Positions 1-8,397 of a stretch of DNA of 64,000 bases are shown one piece after another. The stretch is from the NCBI RefSeq assembly GCF_014284235.1, contig NZ_JACOGD010000010.1, positions 62,001 through 126,000 of the forward strand, written 5' to 3'. A program made the translations under genes and the position numbers. This DNA comes from Cognatundibacterium curvum (GTDB taxonomy: Bacteria > Pseudomonadota > Gammaproteobacteria > Burkholderiales > Burkholderiaceae_D). Within the stretch, counting starts at the first letter, position 1, and each line of letters opens with the position of its first letter. Below the pieces are notes generated by a model that saw nothing but the letters and a program-made list of their open reading frames with translations, had not been told where the DNA came from and did no database searches.

Positions 1-353
1 GCTGCCAGCTTCGCTTTCAATTGCCCACTATGCAGAGCGCTATCTTCGAGGTTGACTGGCGTAGTTCGCGGTGCCGCTGAATTGCCGATTTCTTCCATTA
101 GTTCGCACTGTTTTTTGAGTAGCAATTGTGTGATTTGCGCTTCACATTGTTCTGCAGCGGGAGAGTACGCTTTGTTTTCGGTATAAAAATGCAGGATGTA
201 TTGCATGATGCCGACCAGTTCTTCCGTTAAGTCTTTCGCCAGTAAGGACACCACAGCTGCTTTACGAATCTGATAATCCTCATCTGTATCAGAAACCTGC
301 CGAACCGCTTGTGTGCTGGCGCTGCTGTTTGCTTGATATTCTGCCGCATGCAT
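1..353 (-). CDS. Hypothetical protein, C-terminus cut by window edge
   Basis: An open frame runs leftward from an ATG at 353 to the window edge with no stop, giving about 117 residues. The ATG is preceded on the minus strand by GGAGAAACACG, a good ribosome binding site, which supports a real gene. The start reads MHAAEYQANSSASTQAV, followed by a predicted helical stretch (LAKDLTEELVGIMQYILHF) and further charged helical sequence. I do not recognise the family. It is divergent from the BON-domain gene, and the 250-base gap between them would hold both promoters. The helical, Glu-rich character would fit a four-helix-bundle stress protein, but that is only a guess. Confidence 0.6.
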   Translation of the reverse strand, partial: MHAAEYQANSSASTQAVRQVSDTDEDYQIRKAAVVSLLAKDLTEELVGIMQYILHFYTENKAYSPAAEQCEAQITQLLLKKQCELMEEIGNSAAPRTTPVNLEDSALHSGQLKAKLA

Positions 354-607
354 CGTGTTTCTCCTTTGTCCTTACCAGACCTGATGAAGTGTTGCGCCGC
401 ATGCTGTGCGGCACCTCAATTGAGCGCAACTGTGCGCAGAGTGAATGTAGTGGAGCACGAGATACCTCACTGTGCGTCAGCCCACATTTCCCACTTTTTT
501 ATGCGTTTTTTTAAATCTTAGTCAGCGGCGTGATGTTCGTTAGCGAACGGTATGCCTGCATCAAAAGGCGCACCATAGGCTCATCAATTCCGGCGAAGGA
601 GAGCAAA

Positions 608-1261
608 ATGCGTAGCGATGTACAGATACAGTCCGATTTAATGGCGGAACTGAAATGGGAGCCATCACTGGATGAGGATGCGATACAGGTATTTGTCAAA
701 GATGGGGTGGTAACACTGAGTGGTCAGGTGCCCAGCTATATACAAAAATGGATAGCGGAAAGAACCGCGCTCGGTGTATTTGGTGTGAAGGCTTTGACGG
801 TGCAGCTGACGGTGAATTTACCGCAATCCAGTGTGCGTAGTGATGCCGACATCGCGCGCCTCGCACAGAGCGTGCTGTCGTGGAACAGCCTGGTGCCGGA
901 CGAGCGCCTGAAAATCATGGTGGAAAATGGCTGGATTACCATTTCCGGTGAGGTGCAATGGGACTTTGAAAAACGTGCAGCAGTAAAGGCGCTTTCTTCT
1001 CTGTTTGGCGTAACCGGACTGACGGATCTGATTCATCTGACCCGGAAACCACGCTCGCCACTGGCTTTAAAAACAGATATCGAAGCAGCATTGCGACGTA
1101 GCGGTGGCGATATGCATCCGCATATCGATGTCATACAGGAAGGCGATTGCATCACCTTGTCCGGCACTGTGCACAATGATTTTGAACGGTCGATGGCCAA
1201 GCGGATTGCATGGCGCGCGCCGGGAGTTCAGACCGTGGTCGATCATTTACAGATTGGATAA
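608..1261 (+). CDS. BON domain-containing protein (three BON repeats)
   Basis: A protein of about 217 aa built from three successive BON (OsmY/nodulation) domains of about 65 residues, each with the typical start (DVQIQSDLMAELKWEP; DADIARLAQSVLSWN; KTDIEAALRRSG) and a VTLSG / ITISG / ITLSG strand. BON domains in OsmY-like proteins are thought to bind membrane or lipid surfaces under osmotic or envelope stress. No signal peptide is visible with this start, so a cytoplasmic location is possible. The ATG at 608 is chosen because AAGGAGAG lies just upstream; an in-frame upstream start at 530 has no such site. The next gene downstream is a DUF1269-like protein, suggesting a small stress-response group. 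Confidence 0.85.
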   Translation: MRSDVQIQSDLMAELKWEPSLDEDAIQVFVKDGVVTLSGQVPSYIQKWIAERTALGVFGVKALTVQLTVNLPQSSVRSDADIARLAQSVLSWNSLVPDERLKIMVENGWITISGEVQWDFEKRAAVKALSSLFGVTGLTDLIHLTRKPRSPLALKTDIEAALRRSGGDMHPHIDVIQEGDCITLSGTVHNDFERSMAKRIAWRAPGVQTVVDHLQIG

Positions 1262-1332
1262 ATACACACATAGCGGCTGACTGCAGGGTAGTGTCAGCAT
1301 AGACGCTGCCAGGCTTAACTTTTGGAGCGCAG

Positions 1333-1848
1333 ATGATGCATATACAGGAAGCGACGATTTATGTCTTTGGCACCCGTGCAGATGCCGAAGTGGCGATAGG
1401 TAAATTGAGTGTGGCAGGAATCGATGTGACCAAATTATCGTTGATCGGTAAGGGTTATCACAGCGAAGAGCATCCCATCGGTTTCTATACCATGGGGGAT
1501 AAAATCAAATCCTGGGGAGCGACAGGCGCATTCTGGGGCGGTATCTGGGGCTTGCTGATTGCACCTGCGGTATTTATGTTTCCGGGTATTGGTCTGGTGG
1601 CAATGGCAGGACCGATAGTGGCGATGATCGCATCAGTACTGGAAGGTGCAGTGATCGTCGGTGGCTTGTCAGCCCTGAGTGCCGCCATGACGGTGATCGG
1701 TGTGCCTAAAGAAAAGCAGATCATGTATGAAACTGCTTTGAAAGCGGATCAGTACATTTTGATCGCGCACGGCACTGAGCAGGATGTGGCCAGGGTGAAG
1801 GCAGAACTGGCGAACATCAGGATGGTATCCGATTATCTGCAAATCTGA
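1333..1848 (+). CDS. DUF1269-like / general-stress membrane protein
   Basis: A protein of 171 aa. An N-terminal alpha/beta segment (EATIYVFGTRADAEVAIGKL) resembles the domain of general stress protein 17M and DUF1269 proteins. It is followed by a Gly/Ala-rich hydrophobic hairpin at about residues 60-120 (GAFWGGIWGLLIAPAVF; GPIVAMIASVLEGAVIVGG) and a C-terminal repeat of the alpha/beta theme (QYILIAHGTEQDVARVKAEL). This layout, a membrane hairpin between two soluble halves, is usual for the family, whose biochemical role is unknown. Tandem ATGs at 1333 and 1336 follow TTTGGAG, and either could be the start. It lies 71 bases after the BON-domain gene and may be co-transcribed. Confidence 0.75.
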   Translation: MMHIQEATIYVFGTRADAEVAIGKLSVAGIDVTKLSLIGKGYHSEEHPIGFYTMGDKIKSWGATGAFWGGIWGLLIAPAVFMFPGIGLVAMAGPIVAMIASVLEGAVIVGGLSALSAAMTVIGVPKEKQIMYETALKADQYILIAHGTEQDVARVKAELANIRMVSDYLQI

Positions 1849-1970
1849 AGCTGATCTGCATGATCTTGCATCCGCTAAATTACATCTTGCTACAAATTTC
1901 CGGCCTGCTGTAATCATACGATGAGCGCGCAAATGGCATGATGCGGTTTCTAACGATACCGGAGCCGGAC

Positions 1971-2813
1971 ATGAAGCCTAGCTTAATGCCATTAACTGTA
2001 CTCATGCTGCTCAGCCTGACATTGCCTGAAGCCAAAGCAGCTAACCGCATCCGGCTGGAGCGCGCCGACGGTCAATTGCTGAACGCGATGGTGTACCCAG
2101 TCAGTGCTCATTGTCAGGGTGTGGCAGTGATTTCGCATGGCGCCGGTGGCTCAGAACAAGGCTATACCTATCTGGCGCAAGGATTGGCCGAGCAGGGTTG
2201 GCTGGCGGTGGTTCCAGATCATCACGACAGCGGCACCGAAGTCTTGCGCAAGCGTCTGCGTGCCGGCAATCTGCAGTCAGCACTGAGCAGTATGGTGACC
2301 GACAGCGCGGCCTATCGCGCGCGGCAAATGGAAATCAACGCAGCTCGCTTATGGGCACAGCCGCATTGCAGTGGCAAGGCGACGGTGCTGATCGGCCATT
2401 CTATGGGTGCAGCAATCACGATGATGGAAGCCGGTGCCGACAATCTGATGCAGATACACGCACAGAAAAGTTTTGACCGCTATATCGCGTTGTCGCCGCA
2501 AGGGCCGGGCATTATTTTTCCTGAACAGGCCTGGGCTGATATCCGTCAGCCAGTCTTACTGTTGACCGGTACCCGTGATTTTGAACTCGGTGGCTTATCC
2601 TGGGAAAGCCGCACCACGCCTTACAGTCTGATGCCACCCGGCTGTAAATGGCTGGGTGTGATTGATGGCGCGACCCATCAGCATTTTGCCGGACACGGTG
2701 CTTCACGTTCTTCTGAGAAGCTGATCATGCAGACGGTACGCGCCTTCCTGCAGTCCGATGCCACATGCAGCCCGCCACCAGCCAGCCCGGGTTTGCGTTT
2801 GCAAAGCAAATAA
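1971..2813 (+). CDS. Exported alpha/beta hydrolase (dienelactone hydrolase-like)
   Basis: A protein of 280 aa with a clear signal peptide (MKPSLMPLTVLMLLSLTLPEAKA). The mature part is an alpha/beta hydrolase: an oxyanion-region GAGGSEQGY, nucleophile elbow GHSMGAA, a probable acid in TGTRDFE and a histidine in DGATHQHFAGH. Exported carboxylesterases or dienelactone-hydrolase-like enzymes of this build are common, but the substrate cannot be read from sequence. The start at 1971 is preferred because it begins the signal peptide and follows CGGAG; an in-frame ATG at 1938 would add 11 residues ahead of it. Two more exported hydrolases lie at 17184 and 19223, but this one is not closely similar to them. 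Confidence 0.8.
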   Translation: MKPSLMPLTVLMLLSLTLPEAKAANRIRLERADGQLLNAMVYPVSAHCQGVAVISHGAGGSEQGYTYLAQGLAEQGWLAVVPDHHDSGTEVLRKRLRAGNLQSALSSMVTDSAAYRARQMEINAARLWAQPHCSGKATVLIGHSMGAAITMMEAGADNLMQIHAQKSFDRYIALSPQGPGIIFPEQAWADIRQPVLLLTGTRDFELGGLSWESRTTPYSLMPPGCKWLGVIDGATHQHFAGHGASRSSEKLIMQTVRAFLQSDATCSPPPASPGLRLQSK

Positions 2814-2918
2814 TACGGAGGAATGTTGAGGCTGATACAAAGAAATGTGCGCTTGTTACGAAACAGATGTTGGATTTTTTTGTATGGTTACATCTGGCAA
2901 TATCTGAATTTAGAAAAC

Positions 2919-3560
2919 TCAATCCGAATCCACGATACCCATACTAAGGGCACTGATCTCTTCCATTTTTTCACAGTCTAAGGGAATTCTGAATTCGTTA
3001 CCCTTGCAGATTTGAGTCACGCCTCCCTGTGATTTGACGATAGGATCCTTAGAGGAGAAAAAGAAAACTCCTCCTCGTACCGATAAGCTGCTGTCAATTC
3101 CGTTTGCAAATATTGGATCGATCTTGCGTTTTGTTCTCGACTCAATCCATGAAAAAAAAGCTGGTTTTAGATTTTCAATCGTGGTTTGCTCTGAGGCTGA
3201 GTAAGGCACATGAAAAAATAGAATAGGGGCTTGCCCAGCTCTGGAGAACTGTCTTTTTTCGCCGCCTAAAAAACTAAGTGCGCATGCTGAAGCACAAACT
3301 CCTTCCACTAGAGTGGTGATGTTTCTCGCAGCAAGAAAATTCCCAATTCTCATACCAGCACGCCATTCTCCACCTGCGCTGTTTTTGAAAACAACAGTGC
3401 TGATGGAGTTTGAGTTCATGAGTTCCACTAAGTTATCTGCATCCGCATTCAGCAACTTACCTTGTACAGTGATTGTATTTCCGGATACGGAAACTTCAGC
3501 AACTGAAGTAATCGAATACAGCCCAAAAAATAAAGGTAAAAAATAGTTATATAGTTTCAT
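2919..3560 (-). CDS. ClpP-like exported protein (COG3904-like)
   Basis: A protein of 213 aa with a signal peptide (MKLYNYFLPLFFGLYSITSVAEV). The pattern IGNFLAARNITTLVEGVCASACALSFLGG, then FSRAGQ and FFHVPY, is typical of periplasmic ClpP/crotonase-fold proteins. In these the serine in CASACALSF sits where the ClpP nucleophile would be; the paired Cys residues may form a disulphide. The function of the group is unknown. The gene is visibly AT-richer than its neighbours and sits alone between a plus-strand hydrolase and a minus-strand metallo-hydrolase, with an AT-rich upstream region (3561-3747) probably carrying its promoter. The base composition suggests horizontal acquisition. Confidence 0.65.
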   Translation of the reverse strand: MKLYNYFLPLFFGLYSITSVAEVSVSGNTITVQGKLLNADADNLVELMNSNSISTVVFKNSAGGEWRAGMRIGNFLAARNITTLVEGVCASACALSFLGGEKRQFSRAGQAPILFFHVPYSASEQTTIENLKPAFFSWIESRTKRKIDPIFANGIDSSLSVRGGVFFFSSKDPIVKSQGGVTQICKGNEFRIPLDCEKMEEISALSMGIVDSD

Positions 3561-3747
3561 TTAATTATTGCAATTTTATTAAAATTTAATTCCTTCATGT
3601 TTAACTCGAAATCTTCTAAATTGTAAAATTTGCTATTAATTGGCCAAAAATATATCCGTTAATATGTAAATTGATAATATAGAAAGCAAAGTGATTCTAA
3701 AGAGCGTTGTTTTATATTTGAAAATAAAAATATGGTAATTCTGTTAC

Positions 3748-4836
3748 CTAATTACAATGTTTTCTGATAGTTTTAAAGCGATACACCCCATCGTCACCCA
3801 GGCTGCGTTGTAACTGCCCGGCGAACCATAGCTGGTGCAGATGCGCGAGTGCTTCGCCGATCGCAAAGGTCAGCTGATGCGCATCGAGCGGACGGCGGAA
3901 CATCAGCGGCACAATATCGCAAGCCGATTGCGGCGTGGCGCAGGCGGCCAGTACTTCAGCCAGCCGCGCTGCATGATGTTCCTGCAATTGCCGTATGCGT
4001 GTGTGTGCACCACGGAAAGGCTTGCCATGCGAAGGCAGGATCAGCACATCTTGTGGCAGGTCGCTGTATTTTTGCAGGGAATCCAGATACTGTTGTACCG
4101 GATTGGCTTCCGGTTCTATCGCAAACACCGAGACATTGGTGGAAATACGCGGCAGCAGCATATCGCCCGAAATCAGTAAATTCAGCTCAGCACTGTACAG
4201 CGAGGCATGCTCAGGCGAGTGGCCGTAACCTGCGATGACTTGCCAGGCGCGGCCATGGATCATCAGCGGCACGCCTTCCTGCAGGCGGTGGTAGCTGGCC
4301 GGTACGGTAGGCACCAGCCGCGTGTAATGGCCTTTTCTTTCCTGTATCTGTTCTTCCATCGCCGGGTCCAGCAAGCCATGACGGCGGAAATGCGGGAACA
4401 TGGCGGTGCCATCTGCCCCCGGCAGCGCGGCTGACATCATGCGTGCAAACGCATATTCACCCGCTGTCATCCACAGCGGCGCTTTCCAGCGGCTGCACAG
4501 CCAGTCGGCGAGGCCCACATGATCAGGGTGGCAGTGGGTCACGATCACGCGTATCACCGGCAGTCCGCGCAAATGATTATGCAGATCGCCAAACAACACT
4601 TCCCAGGTATCGCGCGTCACATCGCTGGCGATGCCGCAATCGACTATGGTCCAGCCATGTACCGGCCCCTGATCGGTCATCAGGGTGTCTTCCAGCAGCC
4701 ACAGATTGATATGATTCAGGGCAAACGGCAGCCCCATTCTGACCCACAGTACGCCCGGCAGGATTTCCATGGTTTTGCCGGATTCCGGCAAGGTATCAGC
4801 GTAAGGGTAGGACAGTTCTTGTTCCAATGCATTCAT
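3748..4836 (-). CDS. MBL-fold metallo-hydrolase
   Basis: A protein of 362 aa of the metallo-beta-lactamase superfamily. The zinc motif THCHPDHVGLADW is clear, with a downstream histidine in GYGHSPEHASL and aspartate in LISGDMLLPRI, and a final His in LPSHGKPF. A C-terminal winged-helix-like tail follows (about residues 280-350), as in LACTB2-like and glyoxalase-II-like hydrolases. The natural substrate is unknown; a thioester or lactone hydrolase linked to acyl-CoA metabolism is plausible. It is divergent from liuR, and the degenerate LiuR-type operator at about 5017-5042 lies in the shared intergenic region, so co-regulation with leucine catabolism is likely. Confidence 0.8.
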   Translation of the reverse strand: MNALEQELSYPYADTLPESGKTMEILPGVLWVRMGLPFALNHINLWLLEDTLMTDQGPVHGWTIVDCGIASDVTRDTWEVLFGDLHNHLRGLPVIRVIVTHCHPDHVGLADWLCSRWKAPLWMTAGEYAFARMMSAALPGADGTAMFPHFRRHGLLDPAMEEQIQERKGHYTRLVPTVPASYHRLQEGVPLMIHGRAWQVIAGYGHSPEHASLYSAELNLLISGDMLLPRISTNVSVFAIEPEANPVQQYLDSLQKYSDLPQDVLILPSHGKPFRGAHTRIRQLQEHHAARLAEVLAACATPQSACDIVPLMFRRPLDAHQLTFAIGEALAHLHQLWFAGQLQRSLGDDGVYRFKTIRKHCN

Positions 4837-5016
4837 AGCGGCGGTCTCAGGATAAGCTCAGGGTGATTGCAGACAGGCACGCAGCCGGACTACAGATGGC
4901 GTCATCTGCGGCGAAGCTGGCTGCTTGCCTTGTATTGAGGTCAGAATGGCATTTTGTTGTGGTTGCAATGCAGATCAACAAGTTGCTCAGAATAGCCTAC
5001 AATGCTTTTTTATTGA

Positions 5017-5047
5017 ATTGACGTTTACGTTAACTGCAGATTGTAAT
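5017..5047 (+). promoter_or_regulatory. Degenerate LiuR-type operator and promoter upstream of liuR
   Basis: AATTGACGTTTACGT at 5016-5030 is identical to one half of the perfect palindrome at 5552-5581; the other half is degenerate (about 6 of 11 positions kept). TTGACG (5018-5023), an 18-base spacer and TGTAAT (5042-5047) make a plausible sigma-70 promoter with the operator in the spacer, the usual arrangement for a MerR-family regulator. It is about 85 bases from the liuR start and also lies between the divergent genes liuR and the MBL hydrolase. Confidence 0.6.
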
Positions 5048-5129
5048 CAGAGTACACAACTTAAGCAAAGTTGTTACGGCCCAGTGTGGCATCCTCTCTG
5101 CGACAACGGATTTCTTGTTTTAGAAAACT

Positions 5130-5537
5130 ATGGCTACTTATACGATTACCGAACTGGCCCGTGAATTCGACATCACGCCGCGTGCCATCCGATTTTACGA
5201 AGATCAGGGCTTGTTAAGCCCGACCCGCGAAGGTCCCAGCGGTCGAAATCGTGTCTATACGGCAAGAGAACGTACCCATCTCAAGCTTACCCTGCGTGGT
5301 AAACGCCTGGGCCTGAGCCTGTCAGACATCAAGAGTCTGGTCGATATGTACCGCTCGCCCAAAGATACCGAGGCCCAGTTACACAGCTTCCTGGAAGTGC
5401 TGGCACGGCACCGTGCGGCACTGGAACAACAGCGTGAAGACATCGAAGTGATGCTGGCTGAGATCAGCGCCCACGAGGAAAAAAGCCGTGGTTTGCTGGG
5501 GCTGGCCAGGTTGCAGGAAGAAACAGAAAACCCCTGA
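5130..5537 (+). CDS. liuR: MerR-family regulator of leucine/isovalerate catabolism, LiuR
   Basis: A protein of 135 aa. The N-terminal MerR winged helix-turn-helix is complete (ITELAREFDITPRAIRFYED, then GLLSPTREG and NRVYTARER). It continues with LKLTLRGKRLGLSLSDI, characteristic of LiuR, and ends in a coiled-coil dimerisation helix (about residues 75-120). LiuR represses or modulates branched-chain amino acid and acyl-CoA degradation genes in proteobacteria. There are no metal-binding cysteines, as expected for LiuR rather than CueR or ZntR. The gene is followed by a perfect palindrome and then by the catabolic genes, and preceded by a half-conserved copy of the same site, suggesting autoregulation. 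No strong ribosome binding site is visible, but the start matches the family. Confidence 0.92.
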   Translation: MATYTITELAREFDITPRAIRFYEDQGLLSPTREGPSGRNRVYTARERTHLKLTLRGKRLGLSLSDIKSLVDMYRSPKDTEAQLHSFLEVLARHRAALEQQREDIEVMLAEISAHEEKSRGLLGLARLQEETENP

Positions 5538-5551
5538 GCAGCAACTTCTGG

Positions 5552-5581
5552 CTAATTGACGTTTACGTAAACGTCAATTAG
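5552..5581 (+). promoter_or_regulatory. 30-bp perfect palindrome, probable LiuR operator
   Basis: The half-site CTAATTGACGTTTAC is followed directly by its exact reverse complement, making a 30-base perfect palindrome centred on ACGT. It resembles published LiuR-box patterns. A promoter can be drawn across it: TTTACG (5562-5567), a 17-base spacer, TATGAT (5585-5590). The dyad centre falls on the -35 element, which fits repression of the thioesterase-liuA transcript by occlusion. Confidence 0.8.
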
Positions 5582-5584
5582 TCG

Positions 5585-5590
5585 TATGAT
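5585..5590 (+). promoter_or_regulatory. Probable -10 element of the thioesterase-liuA promoter
   Basis: TATGAT, 17 bases downstream of TTTACG (5562-5567) in the palindrome. Assigned by eye from spacing and consensus only. Confidence 0.5.
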
Positions 5591-5623
5591 TTTCACTTTT
5601 GCAGCGTCTGATATGGAGTTGGC

Positions 5624-6094
5624 ATGAGTATGGACAGCATCCCGACAGCAGAACAGCCAGCTTCCGGCGAACTGGAAGCGCAGCTTGCCTTGCAGCTGCT
5701 GGAAGCCTTTAACCGTCAGGGCGCACTGATGGCCTGGCAGGCGAAAGTCACAGCGATGGCGCCCGGCAGCTGCGAAATCAGCCTGCCTTACAGCGACAGA
5801 GTGACCCAGCAGCATGGCTATTTTCATGGCGGCGTGATTGGTACGCTGGCCGATGTGGCAGGCGGCTTTGCCGCGAATACCTTGTTGATGCCGCACAGTG
5901 AATGCCTGACTGCCGAATACAAGATCAACATCCTGGCGCCCGGCATCGGTGACACTCTGATCGCGCGCGGCAGAGTGATCAAAAACGGTAAATCGCTGGT
6001 GGTCGCCAGTGCAGACGTGTTTGCAGTACAGGATGGCAAAGAAAAGTTATGCGCAGTGATGCAGCAGACCTTATTTGTCATCAGCAGGAAATAA
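5624..6094 (+). CDS. PaaI-family hotdog thioesterase
   Basis: A protein of 156 aa with the hotdog-fold signature HGGVIGTLADVAGGFAAN (about residues 66-83), in which the central helix follows YFHGG, and a C-terminal strand pattern ending in VMQQTLFVI. PaaI and related thioesterases hydrolyse aromatic or short acyl-CoA thioesters, often releasing trapped CoA. Its place as first gene after the LiuR palindrome suggests it relieves acyl-CoA build-up during leucine catabolism, an inference. The ATG at 5624 follows TGGAGTTGGC. The gene ends about 100 bases before liuA. Confidence 0.85.
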   Translation: MSMDSIPTAEQPASGELEAQLALQLLEAFNRQGALMAWQAKVTAMAPGSCEISLPYSDRVTQQHGYFHGGVIGTLADVAGGFAANTLLMPHSECLTAEYKINILAPGIGDTLIARGRVIKNGKSLVVASADVFAVQDGKEKLCAVMQQTLFVISRK

Positions 6095-6198
6095 GCTGTC
6101 CACAAGATAGCTTGCAGGATCGCGGCTCAGCGGTCGCAACAGCATTGCCGTGACAGTTTGTGTAAATTCTAAAAATGTATGAATAAAGTGAGGATGAC

Positions 6199-7383
6199 AT
6201 GCTCCATTTACCTGGTTTGACTTTTGATCATGGCGAAGACATCGCCGCCCTGCGTGAAGCCGTACAACAGTTTGCCGCTGCAGAAATCGCACCGCGCGCA
6301 GCGGAAATCGACCGCTCCGATCAGTTCCCTATGGATCTGTGGCAAAAAATGGGTGAGCTCGGCATCCTCGGTGTCACCGTCAGCGAAGAATACGGTGGCG
6401 CCAATATGGGCTATCTGGCGCATATCATCGCGATGGAAGAAATTTCACGCGCCTCCGCATCCGTCGGTTTGTCTTACGGCGCGCATTCCAATCTGTGCGT
6501 GAACCAGATCAAACGCAATGGCAATGAAGCGCAAAAGCAAAAATACCTGCCAAAACTGATTTCCGGTGAACACATCGGTGCACTCGCCATGTCAGAACCA
6601 AATGCCGGTTCCGACGTAGTCAGCATGAAACTGCGCGCTGATCTGAAGGGTGATCACTATGTGTTGAACGGCACCAAAATGTGGATTACCAATGGTCCGG
6701 ATGCCGATGTGCTGGTGGTCTACGCAAAAACTGATCTGGAAGCTGGCCCACGCGGCATGACCGCCTTCCTGATTGAAAAAGGCTATAAAGGTTTCTCGAT
6801 TGCGCAGAAGCTGGACAAGCTCGGCATGCGTGGTTCGCATACTGGCGAACTGGTATTCGATAACTGTGAAGTACCGCTGGAGAATGTACTCGGCGGCGTC
6901 GGTAAAGGCGTCAATGTGCTGATGTCGGGTCTGGATTTTGAGCGCACCGTATTGTCCGGTGGCCCTCTCGGCATTATGCAGGCCTGTATGGATGTGGTCG
7001 TGCCTTACATTCATGACCGCAAACAGTTTGGTCAGGCCATCGGTGAATTCCAGCTGATGCAGGGTAAGATCGCTGATATGTATTCCACCATGATGGCATG
7101 TAAGGCCTATGTCTACGCTGTTGGTCAGGCTTGTGACCGCGCCACCACACCGGAAGCTGTGCGCGCATTGCGTAAAGACGCGGCAGGTGCGATTTTGTAC
7201 AGCGCTGAAAAAGCGACCTGGATGGCTGGTGAAGCAATTCAGATCCTGGGCGGCAATGGCTATATCAACGAATACCCGGTTGGCCGTTTGTGGCGTGATG
7301 CAAAATTGTACGAGATCGGTGCCGGTACCAGCGAAATTCGCCGTATGCTGATTGGCCGCGAACTGTTTGCAGAAACCCGCTGA
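6199..7383 (+). CDS. liuA: Isovaleryl-CoA dehydrogenase
   Basis: A 394-aa FAD enzyme oxidising isovaleryl-CoA to 3-methylcrotonyl-CoA. It has the acyl-CoA dehydrogenase signatures [16 protein letters not shown] and [18 protein letters not shown]. Two features identify it as isovaleryl-CoA dehydrogenase rather than another family member: the catalytic base is in [15 protein letters not shown] (Glu at about residue 248), and the usual C-terminal base position reads YEIGAGTSE, with no Glu after the Ile. The sequence FGGNGYINDF-like region ([15 protein letters not shown]) also fits. Length equals the family norm. The start at 6199 follows GAGGATGAC. It is the first core catabolic gene of the liu cluster. 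Confidence 0.95.
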   Translation: MLHLPGLTFDHGEDIAALREAVQQFAAAEIAPRAAEIDRSDQFPMDLWQKMGELGILGVTVSEEYGGANMGYLAHIIAMEEISRASASVGLSYGAHSNLCVNQIKRNGNEAQKQKYLPKLISGEHIGALAMSEPNAGSDVVSMKLRADLKGDHYVLNGTKMWITNGPDADVLVVYAKTDLEAGPRGMTAFLIEKGYKGFSIAQKLDKLGMRGSHTGELVFDNCEVPLENVLGGVGKGVNVLMSGLDFERTVLSGGPLGIMQACMDVVVPYIHDRKQFGQAIGEFQLMQGKIADMYSTMMACKAYVYAVGQACDRATTPEAVRALRKDAAGAILYSAEKATWMAGEAIQILGGNGYINEYPVGRLWRDAKLYEIGAGTSEIRRMLIGRELFAETR

Positions 7384-7467
7384 TCGCGTTGTCAGCAGCG
7401 CGTCGCCGCAATGATTAAGCGGCGCGCGTTGCTGTAGAAAATATCTCCATCTCTGGATTTGCTGACC

Positions 7468-8397
7468 ATGTCTCATCTGCATATCAATACTCCCTTGCTG
7501 CAGCACCGCCGTTTGTCGGCCATGCTGGGCCAGTCAGTCTGGCTGAAAATGGAAAACTGCCAGCCTTCCGGTTCATTCAAGCTGCGCGGTATCGGACTGA
7601 TGTGTCAGCGCGACGCAGCTCAAGGTGCGCGCCAGCTGATTTGTCCTTCCGGTGGCAATGCCGGATTTGCGGCGGCGGTGGCTGGCGTGGCTCTCGGTAT
7701 TCCAACTACGATACTGGTGCCGCTTACCACTGCTGACAGTGTGCGTCAGGCGATACAGGCTATCGGTGCCACGCTGCTGGTGGAAGGACAGGTTTGGGAT
7801 GAAACCAATCAGGCCGCACTGCGTCTGTGTGAACAACCCGGCTATGTGTACATTCCGCCGTTTGATCATCCGGATATCTGGGATGGCAATGCGACGCTGA
7901 TCGATGAAGTCGCTGGCCAGCTGGATTTTGATGTGGTGCTGTGCTCAGTCGGTGGTGGTGGCTTACTCAGTGGTGTGGTACAGGGCTTACAGCGTAATGG
8001 GTTGGCGCATATTCCTGTGCTCGCAGTGGAAACCGAAGGCGCTGCGTCTTATCACGCAGCGCTGGCGGCGGGGCAGTGCGTGACTTTGCCAGCGATTACT
8101 TCCATCGCAACCACACTGGGTGCGCGTCAGGTGTCGGCGCATGCGCTGGCGCTGGCGCAGCAGCATGATATCCGTAGCGTAGTGGTCAGCGATGCGCAGG
8201 CGGTGGATGCCTGTCTGCAATTCGCAAATGATATGCGTAGCATCGTCGAGCCCGCTTGCGGTGCCACGCTGGCGGTGGCGTATCAGAATCTTCCACAAAT
8301 ACGTGAATTTCAGCGTCCTTTAATGGTGGTTTGTGGCGGGATTGCTGCAGATCTGGTTAAACTCAGTACTTGGAAAAGCCAGTTTAACCTGACCTGA
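7468..8397 (+). CDS. PLP-dependent serine/threonine dehydratase-like protein
   Basis: A protein of 309 aa of the fold-type II PLP family. The lysine is in QPSGSFKLRG (about residue 33 of the mature numbering), the substrate loop in CPSGGNAGFAAA and the phosphate loop in SVGGGGLLSG. Closest in character to eukaryotic-type L-serine dehydratase (SDS/SDSL), which converts serine or threonine to pyruvate or 2-oxobutyrate and ammonia; exact substrate preference is not certain. There is no ACT regulatory domain, so it is not IlvA. The ATG at 7468 is preferred over an in-frame TTG at 7459. It abuts aceK with no gap and lies 84 bases after liuA, fitting an amino acid catabolic operon. Confidence 0.8.
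   Translation: MSHLHINTPLLQHRRLSAMLGQSVWLKMENCQPSGSFKLRGIGLMCQRDAAQGARQLICPSGGNAGFAAAVAGVALGIPTTILVPLTTADSVRQAIQAIGATLLVEGQVWDETNQAALRLCEQPGYVYIPPFDHPDIWDGNATLIDEVAGQLDFDVVLCSVGGGGLLSGVVQGLQRNGLAHIPVLAVETEGAASYHAALAAGQCVTLPAITSIATTLGARQVSAHALALAQQHDIRSVVVSDAQAVDACLQFANDMRSIVEPACGATLAVAYQNLPQIREFQRPLMVVCGGIAADLVKLSTWKSQFNLT

Noticed and set aside
6592-7506. Long minus-strand frame opposite liuA
   Set aside because: Shadow of a well conserved gene; the translation is His/Gln-rich without family features.
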